A stretch of DNA of 64,000 nucleotides from Bacillus sp. B15-48 (GTDB lineage: Bacteria > Bacillota > Bacilli > Bacillales > Cytobacillaceae): contig NZ_WOFU01000001.1 of NCBI RefSeq assembly GCF_016879755.1, positions 1,116,001 through 1,180,000 of the forward strand. Reading direction: 5' to 3'. The position numbers and the translations under genes are program-made. Positions 25,651 through 35,009 of this stretch are shown piece after piece; the stretch's first letter is position 1, and every line of letters begins with the position of its first letter. Below the pieces are notes generated by a model. It was given only the letters and a program-made list of their open reading frames with translations. It did no database searches and was not told where the DNA came from.

Positions 25651-26850
25651 TCAAAAGAATGTCATAAGTGTCCCACCTATGGCCCCTGTTACGACAATAA
25701 TCCATGGTGGCAACTTCCAATAAACGAGCATACTAAACAAAATAGCCGCAAAAGCAAAGTCAATAGGGGCTAGGATCGAACTAGTCCAAATAGGCTGATA
25801 AAAAGCTGAGATTAAGATCCCAACGACCGCTGCATTTACGCCCATTAAAGCACCCTTGACCTTCGGGTTGCGGCGAAGACTATCCCAGAAAGGAAGTGTA
25901 CCTAAAATCAATAAAAATGCAGGTAAGAAAATAGCAATTGTTGCGAGTATCCCTCCTGTCCACCCATTCATTACAGCACCTAGATAGGCTGCAAATGTAA
26001 ATAATGGTCCCGGGACAGCTTGGGCAGCTCCATATCCGGCAAGAAACGCCTCTTCGCTCAACCAGCCAGTCGGTACAAATTCACGCTCCAGTAATGGTAA
26101 GACGACATGTCCCCCTCCAAACACAAGGGAACCAGATCGATAGAAACTGTCAAACAAAGCAATCCAATTAGATGCCGTAAACTCCCTTAAGATTGGAAGA
26201 AGGATGAGTAACCCAAAAAATAAGACTAAACAGATTGTTGCAAACCTGCGGGTAACTGGAAAGTGAACGCTCCCATCAGACTCATCTTGTTGCTTTCTAT
26301 ATAGCAAGAAGCCAACAAGTGCAGCTAAAAGGATCATTCCTACCTGTGTATAGGATGTTTGCCACAACAAAGTGACCACTAATGCAAGCAAAGCAATGGC
26401 CTTCCTACTTAAATCAGGAGTTAGATTTTTAGCCATACCTAATATCGCATGCGCAACAACAGCCACAGCGACAATTTTTAAGCCATGAATCCAACCTGCA
26501 TTACTTACATCAAAACCTTGAACAATCAATGCAAAGATTATTAGTGCCAATACAGAGGGGAATGTAAACCCTAGAAATGAGACAATTCCTCCTAATACTC
26601 CAGCGCGCATCACACCGATCCCAATCCCTACCTGACTACTAGCAGGACCGGGGAGGAATTGACATAACGCTACTAAATCTGCATAACTTTTTTCGTCCAT
26701 CCACTTTCTTCGCCGAATGTATTCATTATGAAAATAACCTAAATGAGCAATAGGGCCACCAAATGAGGTAAAGCCTAATCTAGTCGATACGATAAAAATT
26801 TCAAGTAATAATCTAAATGAACTTCTTTCTTCTTTAGTTGACTTATCCAC
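25651..26850 (-). CDS. chrA: Chromate transporter, long-chain CHR family
   Basis: The protein has 399 residues made of two homologous halves, each starting with the CHR signature. The first half has RLGFTSFGGPIAHLGYFHNEYI..KW and LCQFLPGPASSQVG; the second has SLVFGGGHVVLPLLEREFV..GWLSEEAFLAGYGAAQAVPGP. There are about ten hydrophobic segments. ChrA exports chromate from the cytoplasm and gives resistance. No chromate reductase or ChrB regulator is adjacent. Confidence 0.92.
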   Translation of the reverse strand: MDKSTKEERSSFRLLLEIFIVSTRLGFTSFGGPIAHLGYFHNEYIRRRKWMDEKSYADLVALCQFLPGPASSQVGIGIGVMRAGVLGGIVSFLGFTFPSVLALIIFALIVQGFDVSNAGWIHGLKIVAVAVVAHAILGMAKNLTPDLSRKAIALLALVVTLLWQTSYTQVGMILLAALVGFLLYRKQQDESDGSVHFPVTRRFATICLVLFFGLLILLPILREFTASNWIALFDSFYRSGSLVFGGGHVVLPLLEREFVPTGWLSEEAFLAGYGAAQAVPGPLFTFAAYLGAVMNGWTGGILATIAIFLPAFLLILGTLPFWDSLRRNPKVKGALMGVNAAVVGILISAFYQPIWTSSILAPIDFAFAAILFSMLVYWKLPPWIIVVTGAIGGTLMTFF

Positions 26851-26990
26851 TAAATTTTCTCCTCTCCTTATCCCCTATTGATCTCCTTAAATAGTCATAT
26901 GCGATTTTCCTTCCCTCTATTAGGACAGCATTTGCCTTTTTAGTTTTCCGATAACCTATAATGGATATTAACATAATGTGAGCACTTAAC

Positions 26991-27935
26991 TTAAATAATA
27001 TTATCTAAGCAACAACTACCTTTAATCATTTTACAATTTCTTTTAACTTTTGCTGTATATTCTGAAAGTTGTTCCATGCTTTCGAATGTAACGTACTTAT
27101 TCGTGACAATAGCAATAGATAATGATACAAGTGGTATTTTCTCAGTAACTCCCTGTCGATTTTCTGCGATAACATACTGTTGTGAAAGGTGATTCGAATG
27201 ATAAAAGCGCCTAATATTTTCATCAAAATCTTTAATGATTCCTTCACATATCGCTTTATAATCATAATGATTTTGAACGGCGATAAAATCGTCCCCCCCA
27301 ATATGCCCTAAAAATAACCCATTTTTCTCACATGTTGTTTTTAATAAGTTTGCCGTCGATTTAAGAAGGTCATCCCCTTTTTTAAATCCATATGTATCGT
27401 TATAGGTTTTAAAATGATCTATATCAAAATAGAGAATACTGAACTTTTCTTGATTAATCACTTCTTTTAACTTATTTTCAATCACATGGTTTCCTGGCAA
27501 TCTTGTTAAAGGATTTAAAAAGCTTGCAAATTCCACTTGGACCTCAACTAATTTCATAAGCAATCTTTGAATGCTAACAATGCCAATATATTTTTTCTCC
27601 CTCGTAACGATGACATAATCGTACCGATCTTCTTCCTTCCTTTGCATAGCTAAATTACTTACATCCGTAATCGATTGAAAATAATCTACAATAAGAGGTT
27701 TTTTATTTGTGATTAATTTGATGGACCTACCCATATAGAGATTATAACCATATAAATTACCCATTTTTTCATAAAAGTCTGTTCTAGTTATTAGGGAGAC
27801 TGGTTCTTCTTTCTTTACGATAACCACTCCATGTATGCTAGGATTCTCACTAAATATCGTATGTACTGTTTTACTAATCGCATCTAGGGAAATACATGGT
27901 ACCTGTTCCGCAATTTCACCTATATACGCTGCCAT
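26991..27935 (-). CDS. CBS-pair GGDEF-domain protein (diguanylate cyclase or degenerate relative)
   Basis: The protein has 314 residues. Residues 1-130 form a CBS pair (GVVIVKKEEPVSLITRTDFY; YVIVTREKKYIGIVSIQRLL). Residues 140-300 form a GGDEF domain beginning NPLTRLPGN, with FDIDHFKTYND for metal binding. The signature is GGDDF (213-217) instead of GGDEF and there is no RxxD inhibitory site five residues before it. The E-to-D change may keep or reduce activity. It follows the EAL gene by 37 bp on the same strand. In Pseudomonas and others the two occur as one EAL-CBS-GGDEF protein, so this looks like a split version. Confidence 0.82.
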   Translation of the reverse strand: MAAYIGEIAEQVPCISLDAISKTVHTIFSENPSIHGVVIVKKEEPVSLITRTDFYEKMGNLYGYNLYMGRSIKLITNKKPLIVDYFQSITDVSNLAMQRKEEDRYDYVIVTREKKYIGIVSIQRLLMKLVEVQVEFASFLNPLTRLPGNHVIENKLKEVINQEKFSILYFDIDHFKTYNDTYGFKKGDDLLKSTANLLKTTCEKNGLFLGHIGGDDFIAVQNHYDYKAICEGIIKDFDENIRRFYHSNHLSQQYVIAENRQGVTEKIPLVSLSIAIVTNKYVTFESMEQLSEYTAKVKRNCKMIKGSCCLDNII

Positions 27936-27972
27936 CCTTTCACCTTCTACCTACGCGATTTTCTTTTCTTGT

Positions 27973-28857
27973 TTATGAAGTAAACTTTAATAAAAATGGT
28001 ATGTTTCCTTGAATGATTTCCTCTTTTGGTTTCCCTAAAGCATATCCTTGGCCATAAGTTATTCCTTGTTCGCGTAAAAAGGTTAAATCCTCTAGTCTTT
28101 CTATTCCTTCTGCGATAACTTCTGTCTTTGCTTGGTTTGCATAATCGATAAGTAATTGAACCAATTGCTGTTGTTCCTTATTTTGATCAATATTTTGAAT
28201 TAACGACTTATCTAGTTTAATAAATTCAGGCTTTAAATAAATGAGCGTTTTCAAACTATTGTAACCGGAACCTACATCATCGATTGCAATTCGGAATCCT
28301 TGTGAACGATAATTTGAAAGAACCTTCTCAAATAGTGAAAAATCAGTCACCGCAGTTCTCTCCGTCAATTCAAAAACAACCTGTTCAGGCTCAATCCCAA
28401 GCTCGGATAAAAGCTGAAGTGTTTCCCCACTCTGATATTTTGAATCGAGTAAAACAAAGGGGTGAATATTAATAAAAAGTAAAGGAGGGGACGGATGTAC
28501 ACAGCCTTTATTTCTACTAATAAAACGGTTAAGAGATAGATTCCTACAAAAGCATTCAAATAAAAATACTTGGTTCGATTGGCCAACAAATTCATAAAAT
28601 TTTTCAGTATCTGAAAATAAATGAGGATCAGTGGGCCGATTCAATGCCTCATATCCAATCGTTTCCCCTGATTTTAGCTTTACTATTGGCTGGAAAAATG
28701 TATTTAAAGCATGGGTTTTCATTATTTTTCGCAATTCCTTCAACCTTCGGTAATATAAAACCTCTTTCTTTCTTCTCTCGTTTAAATTCTTTAAATAGGA
28801 TATGAAAATATTTGATTCATTTGCTGAATTTAGCTGAAAAGAGATCTGTCTGTTCAT
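27973..28857 (-). CDS. EAL-domain cyclic-di-GMP phosphodiesterase
   Basis: The protein has 294 residues. After a 50-residue charged helical N-terminus, the EAL fold shows E70-A-L-N-R, NIHP, the ELTER glutamate, IDDVGSGYNSL (both aspartates), KLDKS, AEGIE and GQGYALGKP. All the metal and catalytic residues needed for c-di-GMP hydrolysis are visible, so it is probably active. There is no membrane segment. It is the first gene of a pair with the CBS-GGDEF gene. Confidence 0.88.
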   Translation of the reverse strand: MNRQISFQLNSANESNIFISYLKNLNERRKKEVLYYRRLKELRKIMKTHALNTFFQPIVKLKSGETIGYEALNRPTDPHLFSDTEKFYEFVGQSNQVFLFECFCRNLSLNRFISRNKGCVHPSPPLLFINIHPFVLLDSKYQSGETLQLLSELGIEPEQVVFELTERTAVTDFSLFEKVLSNYRSQGFRIAIDDVGSGYNSLKTLIYLKPEFIKLDKSLIQNIDQNKEQQQLVQLLIDYANQAKTEVIAEGIERLEDLTFLREQGITYGQGYALGKPKEEIIQGNIPFLLKFTS

Positions 28858-28968
28858 TAGCTGGCTCTCCTACTTTGGATAGATATTATATTTATTTTAA
28901 TCATCTAATGTGTATGTAATGTAAATGCCACAAAAAGATTTCGTTAATTCTGTACCCAATAAAAAAAA

Positions 28969-29059
28969 CTCGCCGATTGGCGAGCCTTAAAGGCGAAGAC
29001 AGAGGCGTAGTCACGCGGAGCCTGATTGATTTTTCTAAGGGCTAAAGCCCAAAGAAAAA
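28969..29059. repeat. Structured intergenic element of two hairpins
   Basis: CTCGCC/GGCGAG (28969-28984) is followed by a GC-rich linker and a 30-bp near-palindrome (TTTTTCT..GGGCT / AGCCC..AGAAAAA, 29030-29059). It resembles dispersed palindromic elements of Bacillus; no gene is present. Confidence 0.4.
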
Positions 29060-29088
29060 CCTTATTGCACTTTCCTGGTGTATTAGAC

Positions 29089-29126
29089 AAAAAAGGCATT
29101 GGTAAACTTTTTACCAATGCCTTTTT
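29089..29126 (-). terminator. Terminator of the efflux/amidohydrolase operon
   Basis: The near-perfect stem AAAAAAGGCATTGGTAAA / TTTACCAATGCCTTTTT lies 19 bp past the amidohydrolase stop. Confidence 0.85.
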
Positions 29127-29144
29127 AATTCAGAGCAAATCCTC

Positions 29145-30341
29145 TTAAGTTTCATTGCCATCACAGTAAGAAGCTACAACGGCAGCCATCGCTTTCGCAC
29201 TAATGATAAGGCTGTTTTCATTGATATCAAATTTAGGATGATGATGTGAGTATGCTTCACCTGACTCAGGAGCAGCACCGACATAGAAGAAACATCCTGG
29301 TACTTTTTCAAGGTAGTAAGCAAAATCCTCTGAAGGCGGCTGTGGTGGTGTTTCCAAAACAGCCTCTACCTCTGGAATGGATGCTTGTTCTAGAGCTTGA
29401 CGTACCTGTTCTGTTACTTCAGGATCATTATATAGAACAGGATAGTCATTGTTATATTCAAAAATTGATTTTACTCCATATGATGTTTCTAATCCTTCTG
29501 CAAAGGCACGAACTTGAGCTTCGACGGTATCTCGCGTCTCAGGAGACATGGTGCGAACATCTCCTTCAATCGTAACCGCATCTTTGATTACATTAAATGT
29601 CCCTTTTCCATCAAAGTTCCCAATCGTAATCGAAGCTGTATCAAATGGGTTGATCCGGCGACTAACGATGGTTTGTACATTCATGACGAATGAACTTGCT
29701 GCCACAATCGCATCGTTTGCTAAATGAGGTGAAGAACCATGACCGCCTTTCCCTTGAACAACTAATTTAAAATAGGATCTTCCTGTTTGTGTGTTTCCGC
29801 TTCGGTAATAAATATGGCCTGTTTTCATGGTAGACATGACATGAATCCCAATGATGGCATCTACGCCATCAAGTACGCCTGCTTTAATCATTCCGATTGC
29901 TCCGCCTGGAGGTGTTTCTTCTGCTGGTTGATGAATGACTTTAATCGTACCTGTTAATTGATCTTTAAACTCCGCTAATGTCTCAGCTAATACCAACATA
30001 TAGGCTGTGTGACCGTCATGACCACAAGCATGCATAACACCTTCATTTTTTGATGCAAAAGGCAGCCCTGTTTCTTCCTTGATTGGTAGGGCATCAAAAT
30101 CGGCACGAATCGCTATCGTTTTTCCTGGTCTCGACCCTTTAATGGTAATAACGACACCACGCTCACCACCGAAGTTTGTCTCTACTGAATCAACAGGAAC
30201 TTCTTTATAAAAATCACGAATATATTTTGCCGTTTCTTCTTCATGGAAAGAAAGCTCTGGATGTTCATGAAGATAACGGCGAATCTCAATAATTCGATCC
30301 TTTTTTTCATCTAATTTTTCCATTAGTTCGTCTAATAACAT
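29145..30341 (-). CDS. M20-family amidohydrolase (N-acyl-amino-acid or IAA-conjugate hydrolase type)
   Basis: The protein has 398 residues. Metal-binding motifs are RADFDALPI, MHACGHDGH, HQPAEETPPGG and the C-terminal HHPKFDINE; GKGGHGSSPH is the dimerisation-domain histidine. These match the HipO/AmhX/N-acyl-L-amino-acid amidohydrolase branch of peptidase M20, cytoplasmic two-metal enzymes that release an amino acid from an acyl or aryl conjugate. It lies directly downstream of an MFS efflux gene and shares its terminator, so the pair may handle one compound (inference). Confidence 0.85.
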   Translation of the reverse strand: MLLDELMEKLDEKKDRIIEIRRYLHEHPELSFHEEETAKYIRDFYKEVPVDSVETNFGGERGVVITIKGSRPGKTIAIRADFDALPIKEETGLPFASKNEGVMHACGHDGHTAYMLVLAETLAEFKDQLTGTIKVIHQPAEETPPGGAIGMIKAGVLDGVDAIIGIHVMSTMKTGHIYYRSGNTQTGRSYFKLVVQGKGGHGSSPHLANDAIVAASSFVMNVQTIVSRRINPFDTASITIGNFDGKGTFNVIKDAVTIEGDVRTMSPETRDTVEAQVRAFAEGLETSYGVKSIFEYNNDYPVLYNDPEVTEQVRQALEQASIPEVEAVLETPPQPPSEDFAYYLEKVPGCFFYVGAAPESGEAYSHHHPKFDINENSLIISAKAMAAVVASYCDGNET

Positions 30342-30409
30342 TTGATTATCCCCTAACGATTGAATAATTTAAAACATGTTTAGCCATTTTTTTTATTCCT
30401 TCTAATCCT

Positions 30410-31851
30410 TTAATGAATTGGTTCTGGTTCCTTAGGTGTCGGGTTTTCTTTTTGTTTTGGAGATTCTTCGGGTGCCGTTTTCCCTGCATCTCTAGGAACC
30501 ATAAACACAATGGAGAGAATAGATAGCACACCGAATATTACGTTTACGATAATCCCTGCCGTAGCTGCGGTTTCAAGACTAACAACCTCTCCAATTGAAG
30601 TAAAAACAGTTGCTGAAATCGCAACACCGAACGCACCACCAAGGGAACTGGCCATTTTGTAAATCCCGGCAGCTTCGCCAACTTTGTGTGAAGGTGCATT
30701 GGATACAGATGTATCTGTTGACGGAGTCGCATAAATTCCAAGTCCAAGTCCGAATAAAGAAAAACCAATAAAAACGGCCACTGTATAAGCTAAGTCAGGC
30801 AAAAATGTTAAGCCCATTATGCCTACACCTACTGTTGTGATGGTAGCTCCCCAAACCATCGGTGTTTTTGCGCCTATTTTCTGTAAAATTTTCTCTCCGA
30901 CACGAATCATTGCTAACACTGCTACTAAATAACCTAACGACAACATACCTGCTTGAAATTCACTAAAGCCTCTACCTACTTGCACATAAGTATTTGCGAC
31001 AACAAGAGTACCAGCAACCGCGTTTAATAAGAAATTAGAAATCGTTGCACCAGAATATGGTTTATTTTTAAATAAAGAAAAATCAATTAGGACGACCTCT
31101 TTACTTTTCTCTACTCTGATGAAAACAATGGCTCCAATGATCGTAACGACTGCAAGACCGATTGTAATCACGCTTGTCCATCCTAAATCTTCACCAAACG
31201 TAATAAATACGTTTAGAGCAAGCATTGTAATGATAAAAATGACTAACCCAGTGTAGTCGAATTTAAAAGTACCTGTTGATTTAACTTTACTTTCTGGAGT
31301 ATCTTTAATTAGCCACATACTGAGTAGAGAGAATATAATCGCAAAGATGAATATCCATTTCCATCCCATATACGTTGCGATTGCACCACCTGCGAAAGAG
31401 GCAACCCCTGACCCCCCCAAGATCCAATCGACCAGTAACTAAGAGCCCGTTGACGTTCTGCACCTTCAAAATAAGCCTTCATTAACGCAATTGTTGCAGG
31501 CATAATACATGCTGCTGAAAGTCCTTGAATGACCCGACCGATGATTAGTAAAACAGGGCCTTGTGATAGTACAATGCAGAGGGAACCGATAATACTTAAG
31601 ATTAGCCCGATATAGGTCATTTTTTTTCGACCAATTTTATCTGCTAACCCACCAGCAGCAACGATAAACATCCCTGAGAATAAAGCAGTTAAACTGATTG
31701 CAATATTTATTGTCTGGAGTGGAATTCCTAAATTTCCTTGAACAGCCGGAACAATATTGACCATTGACTGAGCAAAAAGCCAAAACGTGATAACCCCGAA
31801 TACAATCCCAATAATCAATTTATTTGTGCCTTTATAACTTGTTGTTTCCAT
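30410..31851 (-). pseudogene. NorB-like multidrug efflux MFS transporter, frameshifted
   Basis: Two overlapping frames make up one 14-helix DHA2-type transporter. The first (from 31851) has FWLFAQSMVNIVPAVQ, ALFSGMFIVAAGGLADKIGR and GRVIQGLSAACIMPATIAL. The second continues at GGSGVASFAGGAIATYMGW and includes LGLGIYATPSTDTSVSNAP. Segment order and wording match staphylococcal NorB throughout. The break is a run of seven C on the plus strand (31412-31418) where eight would keep SYWSIGSWGGSG in frame. It could be a sequencing or assembly error, a slippage-variable tract, or a recent pseudogene. All other parts look intact, so decay is recent if real. Confidence 0.82.
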
Positions 31852-31951
31852 AATTGAACCTCCATTTTCAGGTTAAGTAGCTTTGTCGTTTTTTATATGT
31901 ACCTGTTTATCATTTGCAGATAAATTATTAAATAACCACAAAATCCTTAAT

Positions 31952-31976
31952 AAAAAAAAAGACAGGTTACCCTGTC
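31952..31976 (-). terminator. Terminator inside the leader of the NorB-like gene
   Basis: GACAGG-GTAA-CCTGTC is followed by nine T residues on the minus strand. It lies about 100 bp upstream of the transporter start and 15 bp after a 12-codon reading frame, the placement expected of an attenuator. Confidence 0.65.
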
Positions 31977-31991
31977 TAAAACATTAGTAAA

Positions 31992-32030
31992 TCATCTTAA
32001 CTTTTCAAGCCATGCCTTATTAATAACCAT
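31992..32030 (-). CDS. Candidate regulatory leader peptide (12 residues)
   Basis: The ATG behind AGAGGGTGGAA encodes MVINKAWLEKLR and stops at TGA, right before a terminator and upstream of a drug-efflux gene. This order (short peptide, terminator, resistance gene) is that of ribosome-stalling attenuators for antibiotic resistance in Gram-positives. The peptide is not one I know. The start could be chance given its size; the good ribosome site and its position make it worth listing. Confidence 0.45.
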   Translation of the reverse strand: MVINKAWLEKLR

Positions 32031-32156
32031 TTCCACCCTCTGTTTTACCACTATTTATGATACAGTTTATTTAAATGAGATTTTTGATTCGCTCTTTAAA
32101 ATAAGGTATATTTGATACGCGAATAAATAATTATCATACTTAAGGTCGTGATTAAC

Positions 32157-32864
32157 ATGCGCATTAATAAATATATTAGTGAAGCTGGAAAAGCATCGAG
32201 GCGAGGTGCGGATAAATTAATTACTGAAGGAAGAGTCACAATCAATGGAAAACGTGCAAAAATAGGTGACCAAGTCGAGCCAGGCGATGATGTCCTAGTA
32301 AATGGGGCACCGGTTCGGGTCGCTCGAAATAATGTCTATATTGCTTTAAATAAACCTGTAGGGATTACAAGTACGACAGAAAAGAATGTTAAGGGGAATA
32401 TTGTTGATTTAGTGAATCATCCATTAAGAGTTTTTAATATAGGACGGCTAGATAAAGATTCAGAAGGCTTAATCCTCCTAACAAACGATGGGGATATCGT
32501 TAATGAGATTTTACGTTCTGAAAATAGGCATGAAAAGGAATATATCGTTTCAGTAGACAAACCGATCACTCCTGAATTTGTAAAGAATATGTCTGAAGGT
32601 GTAAAAATATTAGGTACAAAAACACTTCCTTGTGAAGTAAAGCCGTTATCGAAATTTGATTTCCAAATTATTTTAACACAGGGGTTAAATCGACAAATTC
32701 GACGCATGTGCGAAGCGTTAGGCTACAATGTTTATAGACTGCAAAGAATTCGGATTATGAATATCCATTTAGGAAACCTCCCTCCTGGACAATGGAGAGA
32801 TTTATCAAAAAAAGAACGCACACAATTATTTAAAGAACTAAACTATGAACCAAAGGAATGGTAA
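32157..32864 (+). CDS. rluF: 23S rRNA pseudouridine synthase RluF
   Basis: The protein has 235 residues from [22 protein letters not shown]. The ATG is preferred to a GTG three codons earlier that overlaps the AAGG site. Residues 1-60 are an S4 RNA-binding domain. The catalytic block [18 protein letters not shown] contains the essential aspartate, and [29 protein letters not shown] is the RsuA/RluF family C-terminal motif. The central insert ([17 protein letters not shown]) matches RluF best; RluF modifies 23S rRNA near position 2604. A terminator follows. Confidence 0.88.
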   Translation: MRINKYISEAGKASRRGADKLITEGRVTINGKRAKIGDQVEPGDDVLVNGAPVRVARNNVYIALNKPVGITSTTEKNVKGNIVDLVNHPLRVFNIGRLDKDSEGLILLTNDGDIVNEILRSENRHEKEYIVSVDKPITPEFVKNMSEGVKILGTKTLPCEVKPLSKFDFQIILTQGLNRQIRRMCEALGYNVYRLQRIRIMNIHLGNLPPGQWRDLSKKERTQLFKELNYEPKEW

Positions 32865-32877
32865 AGTTCATACGAAA

Positions 32878-32912
32878 AAGCACCTTTCAATAATGGAGAG
32901 GTGCTTCTTTTA
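32878..32912 (+). terminator. Terminator of rluF
   Basis: The stem AAGCACCT / AGGTGCTT is followed by CTTTTATT. Confidence 0.75.
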
Positions 32913-32967
32913 TTGCGTTATAGTATCTGGTTGTTGTACGTAAATATGTTCATTGTGCGTGTAAACA

Positions 32968-34341
32968 CTAACTTTTTGGAAAAATAATCGTAAAGGTTGT
33001 TCCTTCATTTACATTACTTTCAAATTGAATAGAAGCATGATGATAAGACAGTACTTCTTGAACAATCGCTAATCCTAATCCCATTCCTTCTCTATTTCGG
33101 GCCTTATCTACGCGATAAAATCGTTCAAATATTTTATCCAATGCTTGTTCCTCGATTCCAATCCCTGTATCTTTAATCTTCACGATCACTTCGGATTTCT
33201 CTTCAAAACATTCGATACTTATTTCTCCATACTCTTTATTGTATTTAATCGCGTTGCCAATTAGATTTTCCCATACATTCATCAATAACGAGCGGTCAGC
33301 ATAAACAGTTACAGGCTGCAAATCAATCTTAATTTCAAGTCCTTTCTCTTCGATACGCCAAAGCATAGAATAGACAACTTGATGAAGCTGTTCATCGATC
33401 CTTACTAATTGCTTATTAATTGGATATGTTCCTTGATCAATGGAGGTAAGGATTAGCAATTGTTTTGTTAAATTTGATAGACGTTTTGCTTCGGTTTGAA
33501 TAATATTGTTATATTTTTTTCCTTCACTTGATGAGAGCTCCCGATCTAGTAACTCTGAATACCCTTTAATATTTAATAGTGGTGATTGAAAATCATGGGA
33601 GACATTATTAATAAATTTTTTTCTCGCTTTATCTGTATTCGCTAACCTCTGTTGCATCATCCGGAAACTATCAGCGAGCTGTCCGATTTCATCTTTCCGA
33701 TTAATCATTAAAGGATAGTCATAATTATGATTGGCAATTTCTTGCGTTGCACTCGTCAATTCTGATAGTGATTGCGTTAACTTTCGCGACATTAATAAGA
33801 TTCCGATGATGCTGCTAACAAAGACTGCAAATATAAATCCGAAAATAACTAAATGAAACTCTGTAAAGAAGCTTGTATTATTTGAACGTAAAAATAACGC
33901 CCATTCCTCCCCTTCAAGTTCTAGTTTCGTCCCAACCGTATTTTCGATATCATTCGCAAAATGACTCATCATTAAATAAGACTTCTTAAAGGATTTGACA
34001 CCGTGATAAACTTTTTCCCCTTCAAATAATGCATGCATTTGCTCATTTAACTCATTCGTTTTGAAAGGCTCCCCAAACGTAATCATTTGTCCGTCTTCTT
34101 TAACTAATACGATTTGATAACCTAAATCGCTCATTGTTCGCATAAAGTCTGAAGACGCTTGTAGAGTTATTTCGTGCTCTTCCATTTGTTCCGCTAATTG
34201 TTCAGCAATCGCTAAATAACGATTGTTCATTTGTTCTTTAACAAAAGCAATGTAAAATAAATTAGAACAAATAAAACCAATGAAAATACTTATACAAATA
34301 ATAATAAATGTATATAAAATAAAACGTTGTAATAATTTCAT
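32968..34341 (-). CDS. Sensor histidine kinase of the MMPL locus
   Basis: The protein has 457 residues. It has two membrane helices (about 7-29 and 160-185) around an extracellular sensor of 130 residues, then HAMP (RKLTQSLSELTSATQEIANHNYDYPL), HisKA with NVSHDFQSPLLNIKGY (phospho-His), and ATPase boxes NLIGNAIKYN, VKIKDTGIGI, FERFYRVDKAR and GMGLGLAIV. Its start overlaps the stop of the response regulator (TAATG). Together with the MMPL gene this is a three-gene operon, so the kinase probably senses the compound or envelope damage the transporter answers. Confidence 0.88.
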   Translation of the reverse strand: MKLLQRFILYTFIIICISIFIGFICSNLFYIAFVKEQMNNRYLAIAEQLAEQMEEHEITLQASSDFMRTMSDLGYQIVLVKEDGQMITFGEPFKTNELNEQMHALFEGEKVYHGVKSFKKSYLMMSHFANDIENTVGTKLELEGEEWALFLRSNNTSFFTEFHLVIFGFIFAVFVSSIIGILLMSRKLTQSLSELTSATQEIANHNYDYPLMINRKDEIGQLADSFRMMQQRLANTDKARKKFINNVSHDFQSPLLNIKGYSELLDRELSSSEGKKYNNIIQTEAKRLSNLTKQLLILTSIDQGTYPINKQLVRIDEQLHQVVYSMLWRIEEKGLEIKIDLQPVTVYADRSLLMNVWENLIGNAIKYNKEYGEISIECFEEKSEVIVKIKDTGIGIEEQALDKIFERFYRVDKARNREGMGLGLAIVQEVLSYHHASIQFESNVNEGTTFTIIFPKS

Positions 34342-35009
34342 TATTTTACCTCAAGTTGGTAGCCAAAACCCCGTATTGTCACGATTTCAATGTTCGCTTC
34401 AGCTCTTTTTAATCGTTCACGTATACGGTTAATATGGGTATTTAATGTGAATTCTGGTTGTTCTAAAGTGTCCCCCCAAATTTCATCGATTAAATCCCAG
34501 CGGCTTACATGGCGATTTGCCCGTTGCAAAAGATAAGCAAGAATTTCTAATTCCCGCATTGGCCAAATGTATTGCTTATTCGCGATCAATAATTCCCAAG
34601 TATTCGTATTCATTTTAACGTTTCCAACGATACTTTGGGCTTGTATAGATTTTCGATAGCGTCGTAAAATCGCATTTACACGGAAAAGTAACTCCTTCGT
34701 TTCAAATGGCTTGACGATATAATCATCAATGCCTTGCTCAAAGCCTTTTTGCTTATCTTCAATTTGTCCTTTTGCCGTCAACATAATAACAGGCATTTCA
34801 TACTGTTTAATGACAATGTTCGCCAATTGAAAACCATCCATCCCAGGCATCATGACATCAATGATGATTAAATCAAATGGCTGTTTTTGCAAAAAAGCAA
34901 GCGCTGCCTCGGCATTGCTTGCTTTTTTCACATGATATCCAGCCTGCTCTAAATGGATGGAAACTAATTGCAAAATCGCCTCATCATCATCTACGACCAA
35001 TAGATGCAA
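34341..35009 (-). CDS. OmpR-family response regulator of the MMPL locus
   Basis: The protein has 222 residues, starting at TTG (HLLVVDDDEAILQL). The receiver has the acidic pair and the phospho-Asp in DLIIIDVMMPGMDGF, plus T and K in MLTAKG and IVKPFETKEL. The C-terminal winged helix (residues about 125-222) ends IVTIRGFGYQLEVK. It begins at the base after the MMPL gene's stop, so all three genes are tightly coupled. Autoregulation of the operon is likely. Confidence 0.88.
   Translation of the reverse strand: MHLLVVDDDEAILQLVSIHLEQAGYHVKKASNAEAALAFLQKQPFDLIIIDVMMPGMDGFQLANIVIKQYEMPVIMLTAKGQIEDKQKGFEQGIDDYIVKPFETKELLFRVNAILRRYRKSIQAQSIVGNVKMNTNTWELLIANKQYIWPMRELEILAYLLQRANRHVSRWDLIDEIWGDTLEQPEFTLNTHINRIRERLKRAEANIEIVTIRGFGYQLEVK

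Noticed and set aside
30410-31851. Two separate MFS genes
   Set aside because: The two frames join seamlessly at a homopolymer and together make one NorB-like protein.
32049-32064. A fifth EPYHK-stop-like site upstream of the efflux gene (CTGTATCATAAATAG)
   Set aside because: It lacks the GAACC part, is 6.7 kb outside the zone and coincides with a plausible -10 region.
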